64,000 nucleotides of DNA, taken from assembly GCF_900116545.1 (NCBI RefSeq), contig NZ_FPCK01000003.1:1-64000 (forward strand), in the 5' to 3' direction. The position numbers and the translations under genes are program-made. This DNA comes from Devosia crocina (GTDB taxonomy: Bacteria; Pseudomonadota; Alphaproteobacteria; Rhizobiales; Devosiaceae). Shown here piece by piece: positions 8,873 through 18,281 of this stretch. Below the pieces are notes generated by a model. It ran no database searches. It saw only the letters and a program-made list of their open reading frames with translations, and had not been told where the DNA came from. Position 1 is the stretch's first letter, and each line of letters begins with the position of its first letter.

Positions 8873-9415
8873 ATGCGCCTGCTGCTTGCCCTATCCGCTG
8901 CCCTTCTCGCCGCCGCCCCCGCCACCGCCGAGGTCGAAACCGATTTCGTCACCGCCAATCGCATCTTCGGCCAGGTCTCGGCGCCCGCCGTCACCGGGGA
9001 TATTGCCGGTGAGTGGCTGCCGCTCACGACTCTTACCAATGCCATGGGCACCGATCCTGAACCCGGCCTTGCGGAGAGCGCCCTCGAGCGCTTCTGCGGC
9101 AACGATCCAATGCGCGGCGCCGTCATCACCGCCATCGACGAGGCCAGTTTCGCCATGACCGAACCCAATTCAGCGGATGAACTGACTTATCGCTTCGACT
9201 GGATCGGCGGCGCGCAATTCCACCGCAGCTTCGATCCCGAAGCCCTGTTCCGCCTCCGCCGGTTCGACACCATGGAGGGCGAGCGCGGCATGGAGATGCG
9301 CGCCCGCACGCTCGAAGCCCTGTCTCAGCCCACCGCCATCTACCGTATCGCGCCGGACCTGATGGCCATCGCCACCCCACAACGCGTCGAAATCTTCGGC
9401 CGCTGCCCGGCATGA
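8873..9415 (+). CDS. Secreted protein of unknown function, first of two paralogues
   Basis: A 180-residue protein with a clear Sec signal peptide, cut after about residue 19 (ATA|EVE). I do not recognise a named family. Landmarks are GEW near the mature N terminus, ERFCGND near the middle, PDLMAIAT near the end, and a final IFGRC. The two cysteines (in RFC and GRC) could form a periplasmic disulfide. The following gene shares these landmarks in the same order and overlaps it by 4 bp (ATGA), so the pair is an ancient tandem duplication translated together. The role is unknown. Confidence 0.7.
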   Translation: MRLLLALSAALLAAAPATAEVETDFVTANRIFGQVSAPAVTGDIAGEWLPLTTLTNAMGTDPEPGLAESALERFCGNDPMRGAVITAIDEASFAMTEPNSADELTYRFDWIGGAQFHRSFDPEALFRLRRFDTMEGERGMEMRARTLEALSQPTAIYRIAPDLMAIATPQRVEIFGRCPA

Positions 9416-9939
9416 TGCTCAAGCTCCGCACCCTCGCCCTTCTTCTCGCCCTGGCAGTCCCTTCGGCGGCCATGGCCCAGAGCGCTGTGCCCGCTGCTGT
9501 GGGCCTGCTCGAAACATTTGGCGACACCGAAGACCTTGACGGCCGGTGGATCCTTGCCAATGGCACGGTGCTGATCGATCTCAACGCGCCGAGTGAAGAC
9601 AAAATCCGGGCTGCCATGACCCGCTTCTGTCCCGAAGACAGTTCACCTGTCATGGCCATCGAAACCCTGCCCGAGGGGTTCAACCTCAGCCTGATCGACG
9701 CTCCGCCGGACCTTCACTGGCAGTATCGGCGCGACAGTTTCAGCGCCTTCACCAGAAGCATCGACCGCCCAAAATTCTACGCTGCCCTCGGCTACCCGCC
9801 AGATCGATCTCCGAGCGAAGAGGTGATCACCGCCAACGAGCGCAATAACGGGCCCGTCACCGTCCTCCGCCCCGGCCCCGATCTCCTCCTGATCACTCAC
9901 CGCACCGGCTTCGACCTCCTGATCCGTTGTGATTCCTAG
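9412..9939 (+). CDS. Secreted protein of unknown function, second of two paralogues
   Basis: A 175-residue protein with a signal peptide ending near AMA|QSA. It repeats the landmarks of its upstream neighbour: GRW after the mature start, TRFCPED in the middle, PDLLLITH near the end and a terminal LIRC. The rest has diverged strongly. The two genes overlap by ATGA. An in-frame ATG 3 nt later could also be used. The paired Cys residues, secretion signal and small size suggest a periplasmic binding or enzyme-inhibitor-like fold, but that is inference only. Confidence 0.7.
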   Translation: MMLKLRTLALLLALAVPSAAMAQSAVPAAVGLLETFGDTEDLDGRWILANGTVLIDLNAPSEDKIRAAMTRFCPEDSSPVMAIETLPEGFNLSLIDAPPDLHWQYRRDSFSAFTRSIDRPKFYAALGYPPDRSPSEEVITANERNNGPVTVLRPGPDLLLITHRTGFDLLIRCDS

Positions 9940-10037
9940 CGCGATGGCTCGGACGCGCCCTCTAGGATAAAGCTAAGAATAGGCAACGGGACTGGTTTTG
10001 TCCTTTGGCCCAAACAAGACCGCAACGGAGTTTAAGC

Positions 10038-10403
10038 ATGTTCACGCATGTCATGATCGGCAGCAACGACATCGAGCGCGCCCGCACTTTCTACGACGCC
10101 ACCTTTGCAGCGCTCGGCGGCAAGCCCGGCGAAGTGGATGCACGAGGCCGGCTGATCTATACCCACGAGGGTGGCCGCTTGATGATCACGAAACCAATCG
10201 ACGGAAAGCCCGCGACTGTGGCCAATGGCGCGACCATTGGCATCGCTGCGGCAAGCCCCGATCACGTTCTGGCTTGGCACAGTGCGGGTACTGCGCATGG
10301 CGGCACAGCGATCGAGAGCCCGCCGAACGAGCGGCCAAACGGCGTTTTCGTTGCCTATCTCCGCGATCCCGACGGGAACAAGCTCTGCGCACGAACAGTG
10401 TAG
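10038..10403 (+). CDS. VOC superfamily protein (glyoxalase-like)
   Basis: A 121-residue protein with the VOC signature: FTHVMIGSNDIERARTFYDA at the N terminus and FVAYLRDPDGNKLCA at the C terminus. It belongs to the glyoxalase I/dioxygenase-like group, where His and Glu residues usually bind a divalent metal. The substrate is unknown. I start at ATG 10038, preceded by ACGGAG 7 nt upstream, and not at the in-frame upstream codon 10005, because the VOC domain begins exactly here. It appears to be transcribed alone. Confidence 0.85.
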   Translation: MFTHVMIGSNDIERARTFYDATFAALGGKPGEVDARGRLIYTHEGGRLMITKPIDGKPATVANGATIGIAAASPDHVLAWHSAGTAHGGTAIESPPNERPNGVFVAYLRDPDGNKLCARTV

Positions 10404-10642
10404 GCCAAGAACAAGAAAAGCCTCGCGCAAGCACGCCTCAGGCGCGCTCCTAGGGACGGGCGCATCAAACGACCAGATAGGCCGCACCAACTAGCGACAT
10501 TGCACCCGCATCGTCTGGCTGGCCGGGCAAGCAATAGGGGTCAAACCACCTCCCCATTCGAACGGCACCAGCTGGATGGGCGGAACACATCGGCGGAGAC
10601 ATATGCGCGTCAGGAGCCTGGCTGATGCACTCCCCCAGAAAC

Positions 10643-10666
10643 AAAAAGCCGGGCATCAGCCCGGCT
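10643..10666 (-). terminator. Terminator after the DUF4167 gene
   Basis: The minus strand forms an 8-bp stem (AGCCGGGC/GCCCGGCT) with a 4-nt loop followed by TTTTT, 11 bp after the stop codon of the DUF4167 gene. Confidence 0.8.
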
Positions 10667-10676
10667 CTCGTGTTCT

Positions 10677-11312
10677 CTATTCCGCGGCGTTTGCCGTGCC
10701 GGCCGTCAGAAAGGCCGGCAATTCGCCAACGCTAGGCTGGTCGGCATTGGCCGGATCGGCTGGGGCGCCTTCGGCAGCGGTCGGGCGGCGGCGACGCGGG
10801 CGGCGTTCGCGCGGCTTGCGCGGGGCGGCCTCGCCTTCGCCGGCCGGCTGTGCGGCGATATCGCCCGCTTCGGCAGCCGGACGCTCGGCGCCATCCTCGG
10901 CGGCGGGCACCGGTTGAGCCGGGGTCGCAGCGACGTCCTCCTCCCCTTCGGGAGCGGGCGTTGCCTGCACCGGCTGGGGCGAAGAAAAGCGCGAGTTCAT
11001 TTCCGAGACATCGTCATCGAACTCGTTGTCGTCCTGGCTCTGTCCCTCGCGCTGGCCATTCATGGCCTGCTGCGCCGAGGAGACGATGCGGAAATAATGT
11101 TCGGCGTGCTGCAAATAATTCTCGGCCATCACCGAATCGCCCGACGACTGGGCGTCGCGCGCCAGTTGCAGGTATTTTTCGGCGATATGGGCGGCATTGC
11201 CGCGAACCTTCACGTCCGGGCCATTGCTCTCGTAATTGCGCGAGAGCGGATTGACGTGCTTGCGTCCGCCGTTCCGGCCACGCTGCCGGTTCTTGTTCTG
11301 GTTTGGTCTCAT
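10677..11312 (-). CDS. DUF4167 domain protein
   Basis: A 211-residue protein starting with a very basic, Asn/Arg/Gly-rich tail (about 1-20). The DUF4167 core follows (about 21-80), with VKVRGNAAHIAEKYLQLARD and AENYLQHAEHYFRI. The rest is a long, low-complexity acidic region rich in Ala, Pro and Glu, interrupted by an Arg patch (KPRERRPRRRRP). DUF4167 is common in Hyphomicrobiales next to prmC and clpB; its function is unknown, and the basic ends suggest RNA or nucleic-acid binding. A terminator follows 11 bp after the stop. Confidence 0.85.
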   Translation of the reverse strand: MRPNQNKNRQRGRNGGRKHVNPLSRNYESNGPDVKVRGNAAHIAEKYLQLARDAQSSGDSVMAENYLQHAEHYFRIVSSAQQAMNGQREGQSQDDNEFDDDVSEMNSRFSSPQPVQATPAPEGEEDVAATPAQPVPAAEDGAERPAAEAGDIAAQPAGEGEAAPRKPRERRPRRRRPTAAEGAPADPANADQPSVGELPAFLTAGTANAAE

Positions 11313-11638
11313 CGGGTCGCTTTGTCTAACTCTGGTAGTGAAGCGTCACAATTTGGGCGGGCCGGGCCAATGCCCGGTCTGGCCCCACATCCCGCGTTCT
11401 ACGCCAGAGGATGCGGTTATACTGGTTTCATGAAGACCGTCCGCGGTCGGGCAGCGCCCTCGGAAAAATCCGCCCGGATCATCCACTCGCCCCGGTCATC
11501 CGGACAAGCACGGCACTCGGCCGCAGGTTTGGAAATCGGGTGTGGTCGCCGCGGCGCTCATGATGCGCCATTGACAGCACGGTCAAACTAGCCGCTTCCG
11601 CCCGGTTTGACCAGCAAAAATTGGGCACCGGCCGCCGC
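11313..11638. other. Gene-free stretch between prmC and the DUF4167 gene
   Basis: This 326-bp gap should contain the end of the prmC transcript and the promoter of the DUF4167 gene. A GC-rich inverted segment around 11365-11393 (GGGCC...GGCCC type) is visible, with no T-run. I see no small gene or RNA here. Confidence 0.4.
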
Positions 11639-12520
11639 CTAGGCTTTTGCCCCCTCCATGTGGTGCGCCGAAACCACACGATCAAGACCTGAAAGGTCCT
11701 TGTGAACCATCACCTTTGCAAACCCCGCCGCGGCAAAGAGCGCGGCAACGGCCTCGCTCTGATCGTAGCCGATCTCGACCATCACCTCTCCGCCCGGTCT
11801 CAGCCAGGATCCCGCTTCCGCCGCGATGATCCGATAAGGTGCCAACCCATCGGGCCCACCATCGAGCGCCAGGCGCGGATCGAAGTCTTTCACTTCCGCA
11901 GACAGGGTCTCGACAACGGCCGAAGATATATAGGGCGGATTGGAGAGGATGAGGTGGAATCTCTCTTCCTCCGACGCGGAGCCGCGAAGCGCCCCGAACC
12001 AGTCTCCCTGTTTCAGGGTCAACCGGCCCAAAACCCCATGCCGTTCGGCATTCCGTTCCGCAACCTCCAGCGCCCCCGGATTGATATCCGTCGCCACACC
12101 TTGCGCATCGGGCCGGTTGCTCAGGATCGAGATGGGAATGCATCCCGATCCCGTGCCAAGATCGAGCACCGCTCCCCCGTCGGGCAAAGCTGCAAGTGCA
12201 AGGTCGACCACGAGCTCCGTATCGGGTCGTGGCTCCAGCGTCGCCGCACTCAAGTCGAATGCGAGCCCATAAAATTCACGCTGGCCCATAATGCGTGCCA
12301 CGGATTCACCGGAAACGCGACGTTTCAGCGTTTGAGCAAGGCTTTCTGCTAGCGAGATGCTAACCAAATCGCGCTCGTGCAGCATTAATTGCAGCACGTC
12401 GTAGCCGAGCCCGTGGCCCACCAGCAGCTTGGCATCAAGCGTTGGCGTGGGCACCCCGTGACGCGCCAGCTCGTCCCGCCACCGCCGCCACAGCGCGCCA
12501 ACGGTGATCTCTTCGCTCAG
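11639..12520 (-). CDS. prmC: Release factor glutamine methyltransferase PrmC (CTG start)
   Basis: PrmC uses SAM to N5-methylate the Gln of the GGQ motif in release factors RF1 and RF2. The SAM motif [13 protein letters not shown] and the catalytic SNPPYIS are present. Family resemblance begins well before the first in-frame GTG (12454): the upstream codons encode [17 protein letters not shown], which matches the N-terminal helix of PrmC. No ATG, GTG or TTG exists between the upstream in-frame stop and 12454. The likely start is therefore the CTG at 12520, preceded by GGAGAGCGG and overlapping the prfA stop as CTGA. This gives 293 residues, normal for the family. The enzyme is encoded directly behind its substrate. 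Confidence 0.9.
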   Translation of the reverse strand: MSEEITVGALWRRWRDELARHGVPTPTLDAKLLVGHGLGYDVLQLMLHERDLVSISLAESLAQTLKRRVSGESVARIMGQREFYGLAFDLSAATLEPRPDTELVVDLALAALPDGGAVLDLGTGSGCIPISILSNRPDAQGVATDINPGALEVAERNAERHGVLGRLTLKQGDWFGALRGSASEEERFHLILSNPPYISSAVVETLSAEVKDFDPRLALDGGPDGLAPYRIIAAEAGSWLRPGGEVMVEIGYDQSEAVAALFAAAGFAKVMVHKDLSGLDRVVSAHHMEGAKA

Positions 12521-13593
12521 CTGCCGCTCTCCATCGCGGCCAGCTGCGCAGCCTGATTTTCAGTGATCAGCGCCTCGATCAATTCGTCGAGCGCTTCACC
12601 CGCTATCACCTTGTCAAGCTTATATAAAGTCAGGTTGATGCGGTGGTCGGTTACCCGTCCCTGCGGGAAGTTATAGGTCCGGATACGCTCCGAACGATCT
12701 CCCGATCCCACCTGCCCCTTGCGCTCGGCCGAGCGGGCGCTGTCGCGCTCTTCGCGTTGCATTTCATAGAGCCGCGCGCGCAGCACCACCAGCGCTTGCG
12801 CACGGTTCTGGTGTTGAGATTTGAGGGCCGACGTCACGACGATGCCGGTCGGCAAATGGGTGATGCGAACGGCCGAATCGGTGGTGTTGACGTGCTGTCC
12901 GCCGGCGCCCGAAGCGCGCATCGTATCGATGCGGATATCTTCGTTTTTGATTTCAATATCAATGTCTTCCACTTCGGGCAGCACCGCAACCGTCGCTGCC
13001 GAAGTGTGGATCCGCCCCGAGGCTTCCGTCGCCGGCACACGCTGCACGCGATGCACGCCGGACTCATATTTCATCCGCGCATAGACGCCCCGGCCCGAAA
13101 CATTGGCGATGATTTCCTTGAACCCGCCCATTTCCCCGGGGCTCTCTTCCATCACCGTGACTTTCCAGCCGCGCACCGAAGCATAGCGCTCGTACATGCG
13201 GAAAAGATCGCCGGCAAACAGCGCCGCCTCGTCCCCACCCGTGCCGCCGCGGATTTCCAGAATGATCGACTTTTCGTCCGCTTCGTCCTTGGGCAGCAGC
13301 ATGACGCGGATCGACTGGGTCAGGGCTTCGATCTTTTCCTCGAGCTCCTCGAGTTCCGCGGCTGCCATCTCCGCCATTTCCCGGTCCGGACCTTTGGCGA
13401 GAGCTTCGGCTTCGGCCTTGTCTTTCAACGCTTTTTTGTAGGCGTTGATCTCCCCGACAATGGGAGAAAGGTCCGAGTGCTCCTTGGACAATTTGGCCAG
13501 CTCGTCCGGGCTCGCGCCGCCGGACAAGGCAGCTTCGATATACTGGAAACGGGTGGCAAGCGTATCGAGCTTGTCCTCTGGCAAAGCGGGCAT
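12517..13593 (-). CDS. prfA: Peptide chain release factor 1
   Basis: RF1 recognises UAA and UAG stop codons in the ribosomal A site and triggers peptide release. The 358-residue product carries the RF1-specific stop-codon reading motif PAT (in [14 protein letters not shown]) and the universal GGQ ([18 protein letters not shown]). The first is PxT and not the SPF of RF2, so RF1 is certain. I start at ATG 13593; the TTG 18 nt further upstream is less likely, and 358 residues fits the family. It lies 75 bp after ptsP and overlaps prmC by 4 bp, so RF1 and its methylase are translationally coupled. Confidence 0.96.
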   Translation of the reverse strand: MPALPEDKLDTLATRFQYIEAALSGGASPDELAKLSKEHSDLSPIVGEINAYKKALKDKAEAEALAKGPDREMAEMAAAELEELEEKIEALTQSIRVMLLPKDEADEKSIILEIRGGTGGDEAALFAGDLFRMYERYASVRGWKVTVMEESPGEMGGFKEIIANVSGRGVYARMKYESGVHRVQRVPATEASGRIHTSAATVAVLPEVEDIDIEIKNEDIRIDTMRASGAGGQHVNTTDSAVRITHLPTGIVVTSALKSQHQNRAQALVVLRARLYEMQREERDSARSAERKGQVGSGDRSERIRTYNFPQGRVTDHRINLTLYKLDKVIAGEALDELIEALITENQAAQLAAMESGS

Positions 13594-13668
13594 TCGCGGT
13601 CTTTCATGCAATCAGCGATGAGGGGATAGCGGCGCGCGCCCGCAATCGCAAGCAGAACTAGGCTGGCG

Positions 13669-15936
13669 CTAACCCATGGGCAGGTTCTGACGGTCCACCC
13701 ATTCCCGCAGCAATTCCCGGATCGTAACCCCATCCGAGCCAACGCTGAGCGCTGCCGCCACCGACTCCTGGATCGGCTTGAGGTCGAGATTGAGCACGAG
13801 TTCCTTAATCGGTCCGATCGAGGCAGGCCCCATCGACAGCCGGGTCATGCCGATCGCCATCAGCGCCAGTGCTTCCATCGGCCGCCCAGCCAGTTCCCCG
13901 CACATGGTCACCGATTTGTTGTGCCGGCGCGCGGCATCCACCACCAGCCGGATTGCGCGAAGGCGCGGCAGGGCGATGGGGTCGTAGCTCTTGGAAACCC
14001 TCGGATTTGCGCGGTCTGCGGCGGTCAGGAACTGAACCAGGTCATTGGAGCCGATCGAGACGAAATCGGCCTCGGGCATGATCTGGTCGAGCTCGAAAAG
14101 CAGCGATGGCACCTCCACCATCGCGCCCAATTCGAGCCGCGAAGGCACGAGCTCGCCGGCACGGCGCAGGCGATCCATTTCCTTTGAAACCACAAGCCTT
14201 GTCTGCCGGAACTCGAAGGTCTCGGTGACCATGGGTACCAGGATTTTAAGCGGCCGCCCCTGCGCCGCCATCAGCAGCGCACGGATCTGGGTGCGCAGGA
14301 GACCCGGACGGTCAAGACCGAGCCGGATGGAACGATAACCCATGGCCGGGTTTTCTTCGGCCATGGAGCGCAGATAAGGCACGACCTTATCCCCGCCGAT
14401 ATCGAGCAGGCGGAATACGATAGGGCGCTCTCCAGCGATTTCCAGCGCCTCGGAATAGAGCTCGACCTGCTCCTGCAGCCGCGGCAGCTTGCTCGCGATC
14501 ATGAACTGCAGTTCGGTGCGAAAAAGCCCAACCCCGGTCGCCCCGGTGTCCTCGAGCATGGGCAGATCGGCAACGAGGCCGGAATTGTGCAGCAGCGTGA
14601 TCTCGACCCCGTCGCGGGTCACGCTGGGCTTGTTCTTGAGCGCCGCATAATGCGCTCTCCGCCTGGCGGAAATCCGGACCTTGTCGACATAGGTCTGCTC
14701 GACATCGGGCGTTGGCCTCAGATGCACGGTTCCGGCGGAGCCATCGATGATGATGTCATCGCCGCTTTCGCACATGGAAACGATGGAATCCGCCTGACCA
14801 ACGGCAACGATCCCGAGCGAACGGGCGACAATGGCGACGTGTGCCGTGGTCCCGCCCTCTTCGAGCACGAGGCCACGCAGCTTCTTGCGATCATATTCGA
14901 GCAGTTCCGCCGGACCCATATTGCGCGCGACGAGAATGGCATTGTCAGGCAGTTCGCGATGCGCCGGCTGGCTCGTATTGGTGAGGACACGCAGGAGCCG
15001 ATTGGCCAAGTCGTCAAGATCATGCAAACGGTCGCGGATATAGGGATCGGTCTGGCGCAGCATGCGCGCGCGCGTGTCGTTCTGAACGCGCTCGACCGCC
15101 GCTTCGGCCGAAAGGCCGTTCTCTATCGCTTCGGTCAGCCGGTTCACCCAGCCCCGGTCGTTGGCGAACATGCGGTAGGTTTCAAGAATTTCGCGGTGAT
15201 CTGAACTCGGCTGCATGTCGCCATGGTCGAGCATGGCATCGATCGACACACGCATGCTGGCCAGCGCCTTGTCGAGCCGGGCTTTCTCCTGATCCGTGTC
15301 GTCGGCGATGAAGTTGACGACCACGACACGCGGGTCGTGCAGCACCACCGTGCCGAGCGCGATTCCATCGGTGAAGCTTACGCCATTGAACATGCGGGGA
15401 CGCCTGAGATCGATATCGGATCCGGGCTTGATCAGATTGTCGAAGTCCGAGGTGGCGATCATTTCGGCCAGGATTGTGGCCGTAGTCAGCATGGCCTCGG
15501 CTTCATCCTCGCCATAGTGGCGGCGCTCGGCGTTCTGGACCACGAGAACGCCCAGGGTTTGCCCGGCTCTGAGCACCGGAACACCGAGGAATGAATTATA
15601 TTTGTCTTCGCCTGTTTCCGGTCGATAAGCGAAGCCCGGATGGCTGGGAGCATCGTCAAGGCTGAGCGGCTCGGCCTCCGAAGCGATCAGGCCCACAAGC
15701 CCTTCGCCTAGCCGCAGCGTGGTCATATGAACCGATTCGGCCTTGAGGCCCTTGGTGGCGAAAAGTTCGAGCGCACCATCGTCGCGCAGAACGTAGAACG
15801 AGCACACGTCGGCGCGCATATTGTCGGCGATCAGGGTCACGATCTTGTCGAGGCGCGCCTGCGAAGCCAAAGGCTCCGCCATGGTTTCGCGCAATTGCCG
15901 CAGCAGCACCCTTGGGCCGCCGATGGTCGTGACCAT
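13669..15936 (-). CDS. ptsP: Phosphoenolpyruvate-protein phosphotransferase PtsP (EI-Ntr)
   Basis: The first enzyme of the nitrogen-related PTS moves phosphate from PEP to NPr (PtsO), which regulates metabolism and does not import sugar. The 755-residue protein has an N-terminal GAF sensor domain (about 20-165) absent from sugar-PTS enzyme I, then the phosphohistidine domain with GGTTAHVAIVARSLG and the PEP-binding barrel with GVGLFRTELQFM and MCGELAGRP (the conserved Cys). In EI-Ntr the GAF domain binds glutamine and tunes autophosphorylation. The gene sits between lysC and prfA, the common order in Hyphomicrobiales. Confidence 0.95.
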   Translation of the reverse strand: MVTTIGGPRVLLRQLRETMAEPLASQARLDKIVTLIADNMRADVCSFYVLRDDGALELFATKGLKAESVHMTTLRLGEGLVGLIASEAEPLSLDDAPSHPGFAYRPETGEDKYNSFLGVPVLRAGQTLGVLVVQNAERRHYGEDEAEAMLTTATILAEMIATSDFDNLIKPGSDIDLRRPRMFNGVSFTDGIALGTVVLHDPRVVVVNFIADDTDQEKARLDKALASMRVSIDAMLDHGDMQPSSDHREILETYRMFANDRGWVNRLTEAIENGLSAEAAVERVQNDTRARMLRQTDPYIRDRLHDLDDLANRLLRVLTNTSQPAHRELPDNAILVARNMGPAELLEYDRKKLRGLVLEEGGTTAHVAIVARSLGIVAVGQADSIVSMCESGDDIIIDGSAGTVHLRPTPDVEQTYVDKVRISARRRAHYAALKNKPSVTRDGVEITLLHNSGLVADLPMLEDTGATGVGLFRTELQFMIASKLPRLQEQVELYSEALEIAGERPIVFRLLDIGGDKVVPYLRSMAEENPAMGYRSIRLGLDRPGLLRTQIRALLMAAQGRPLKILVPMVTETFEFRQTRLVVSKEMDRLRRAGELVPSRLELGAMVEVPSLLFELDQIMPEADFVSIGSNDLVQFLTAADRANPRVSKSYDPIALPRLRAIRLVVDAARRHNKSVTMCGELAGRPMEALALMAIGMTRLSMGPASIGPIKELVLNLDLKPIQESVAAALSVGSDGVTIRELLREWVDRQNLPMG

Positions 15937-16007
15937 GCCAGTCTCCGGCGGCCCCGCCGAGCCGCCCCCCTTGATCGGACGCGGCCCCGTTCCCCCTCGA
16001 AACGAGA

Positions 16008-17273
16008 TCAGGCGTCCTTCTTGTCCAATCCGTAATAGGTGTGCAGCGCCCGAACCGCAAGCTCGGCATATTCTTCATCGATCAGGACCGAGGTCTTGAT
16101 TTCCGAGGTGGTGATCAGCTGGATATTGATCCCCTTGTCGGCCAGCGCCTTGAACATGGAGGAAGCGACACCGGCATGGCTGCGCATGCCCACGCCCACG
16201 ACGGAGACCTTCGCGCCGCCCTTCGAGCCGGAAAGCCGGGCATATTCGAACTTGCCGCCGTTGTTTTCCAACGCCCGGACGGCCTTGTCGTATTCGCTGT
16301 CGGGCACGGTAAAGGTGATGTCGGTGGTTGCGCCATCATCGGCAATGTTCTGCACGATCATGTCGACGATGATGCCTTCATCGGCCAGCTGGCCGAAGAT
16401 GGCGGCGGCCACGCCGGGCTTGTCCTTGACATCGCGCAAGGTGATCTTGGCCTCGGCCTTGGCGAGCGTCACGCCCGAAACGATCTGCTTTTCCATGATC
16501 TCATCCTCATCGCAAACAAGCGTGCCGGGAACACCGGGCGACCCATCGGGCGCGATCTGGGGCGCATTCGGGTCATCGAAACTGGAGCGCACCAGAAGGC
16601 GAACCTTGTGCGCCATGGCCATTTCCACCGAGCGGATCATCAGCACCTTGGCGCCGAGCGAAGCCATCTCAAGCATTTCCTCAAAGGAAATCTTGCTCAT
16701 GCGCTGGGCCTTGGGGACGATGCGCGGATCGGTTGTGTAAACACCGTCCACATCGGTATAGATATCGCATCGATCCGCGCCGACTGCTGCGGCCACCGCA
16801 ACAGCGGATGTATCCGAACCGCCGCGACCGAGCGTCGTCACCCGGCCGTGGGGCGAGATGCCCTGAAAGCCTGTGATTACAGGCACCCAGCCATCCTTCA
16901 TGCGCTTGTCGAGTTCGCTCGGATCGATATCGGTTATCCGAGCCGCCCCATGGGCGTCATCTGTGTAGATTGGCACCTGCCAGCCGGCGAACGAGCGCGA
17001 TTGGACGCCCATTTCCGCCAGGACGATCGCCATCAGGCCCGCCGTGACCTGCTCGCCCGAAGCAACCACCGCGTCGTATTCACGCGCGTCGTGGAACTTG
17101 CTGGCATCATTGACCCAGCCAACCAGTTCATTGGTCTTGCCCGACATGGCCGAAACGACAACGGCAACTTCGTTGCCGGCATCGATCTCGCGCTTCACAT
17201 GGGCGGCAGAATGGCGGATACGTTCGATATTGGCCATCGAAGTGCCACCGAACTTGACAACGATACGGGCCAC
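16008..17273 (-). CDS. lysC: Aspartate kinase
   Basis: This enzyme phosphorylates aspartate, the first step towards lysine, threonine, methionine and diaminopimelate for the cell wall. The 421-residue protein begins with KFGGTS (residues 7-12), carries the kinase segment ending DVDGVYTTDPR, and has two C-terminal ACT domains (about 270-415), so feedback inhibition by Lys and/or Thr is expected. The length fits the monofunctional alphaproteobacterial class, not a fusion with homoserine dehydrogenase. It precedes ptsP by 71 bp, in the same direction. No lysine riboswitch is recognisable upstream. Confidence 0.96.
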   Translation of the reverse strand: MARIVVKFGGTSMANIERIRHSAAHVKREIDAGNEVAVVVSAMSGKTNELVGWVNDASKFHDAREYDAVVASGEQVTAGLMAIVLAEMGVQSRSFAGWQVPIYTDDAHGAARITDIDPSELDKRMKDGWVPVITGFQGISPHGRVTTLGRGGSDTSAVAVAAAVGADRCDIYTDVDGVYTTDPRIVPKAQRMSKISFEEMLEMASLGAKVLMIRSVEMAMAHKVRLLVRSSFDDPNAPQIAPDGSPGVPGTLVCDEDEIMEKQIVSGVTLAKAEAKITLRDVKDKPGVAAAIFGQLADEGIIVDMIVQNIADDGATTDITFTVPDSEYDKAVRALENNGGKFEYARLSGSKGGAKVSVVGVGMRSHAGVASSMFKALADKGINIQLITTSEIKTSVLIDEEYAELAVRALHTYYGLDKKDA

Positions 17274-17505
17274 TGGCTTCCCCGGCTAAAGCATTGCCTG
17301 CAAAGGTGATCCCCACATCTGCGGCGCGGCAACGCGACAATTCCAAAGCGCCAACCGCCGAACCCGGCGGTACGCTTAGTGTTAGCGCGGGGGAATGCCA
17401 CAAACCGCGCCGCCGATCAACTGGCTTCGCACCGCCCCGGCTGCGTCACCCCGCGCCTTGAACCAAGCCGTGGCTCGGGGTCATATGGAGCCAAAGGAGC
17501 CCACC

Positions 17506-18243
17506 ATGTCTCAAACCACCATCAACGATGCCGAAGTCGCAAAATTCACGGCCATGGCCGAGGAATGGTGGGACCCCAAGGGTAAGTTCAAGCCGCTGCA
17601 CAAGTTCAATCCCGTTCGCCTCGGCTATATCCGCGATCAACTGGTCCGCCATTTCGGCCGGGATATCTCGGGCATGCGGCCGCTCGAGGGCTTGCGTATC
17701 GTCGATATCGGCTGCGGCGGCGGCCTTTTGTGCGAGCCGCTGACCCGGCTCGGAGCAACCGTGACCGGCGTCGATGCGGCCGAGCGCAATATCGCCATCG
17801 CCAGGATACATGCCGAACAATCGGGCCTAACCATCGACTATCGTGCCACAACTTCGGAAGCGCTGGTTGCGGCGGGAGAACGCTACGACGTTGTCTTGAA
17901 CATGGAAGTGGTCGAGCATGTCGAGAATGTGCCACTCTATATGAAGAGCTGCGCCGATCTCGTGGCCCCGGGCGGGCTGATGTTCACCGCTACGCTCAAC
18001 CGGACAGCTCGCGCCTATGCCCTGGCCGTGCTCGGCGCCGAATATGTGTTGCGATGGCTGCCGCGGGGTACGCATGACTGGCGCAAGTTTCTAACGCCTG
18101 ATGAAATCCGCAGCCAGTTGACCCGCAACGGGCTCACCGTGACCGATGAGACCGGAGTTGTCTTCCACCCTCTGGCTGATGAATGGAAACTCTCCCCCGA
18201 CATGGGGATCAATTACATGATCCTCGCCGAGCGGCGGGCCTAG
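17506..18243 (+). CDS. ubiG: Ubiquinone biosynthesis O-methyltransferase UbiG
   Basis: UbiG carries out both O-methylations of ubiquinone synthesis with SAM (on the demethylated hydroxyl and the catechol intermediates). The 245-residue protein has the SAM-binding [20 protein letters not shown], the acidic loop [20 protein letters not shown], and the family-typical start ending [18 protein letters not shown] use ATG 17506 because AAAGGAG lies 6 nt before it; the longer frame upstream has no binding site and is not conserved. It is divergent from lysC. Confidence 0.95.
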   Translation: MSQTTINDAEVAKFTAMAEEWWDPKGKFKPLHKFNPVRLGYIRDQLVRHFGRDISGMRPLEGLRIVDIGCGGGLLCEPLTRLGATVTGVDAAERNIAIARIHAEQSGLTIDYRATTSEALVAAGERYDVVLNMEVVEHVENVPLYMKSCADLVAPGGLMFTATLNRTARAYALAVLGAEYVLRWLPRGTHDWRKFLTPDEIRSQLTRNGLTVTDETGVVFHPLADEWKLSPDMGINYMILAERRA

Positions 18244-18273
18244 AAAAAAGCCACCGCCTCAGAATGCGGTGGC
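18244..18273 (-). terminator. Terminator of the DUF2171-like gene
   Basis: An 8-bp stem (GCCACCGC/GCGGTGGC) lies between ubiG and the converging gene. The T-run (TTTTTT) is on the minus-strand side, so it mainly ends the leftward transcript. It may also act as a hairpin at the end of the ubiG message. Confidence 0.75.
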
Positions 18274-18281
18274 TGAAATGG

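Noticed and set aside
11365-11393. GC-rich inverted segment as a terminator after prmC
   Set aside because: There is no T-run and the arms are imperfect; not supported as a terminator.
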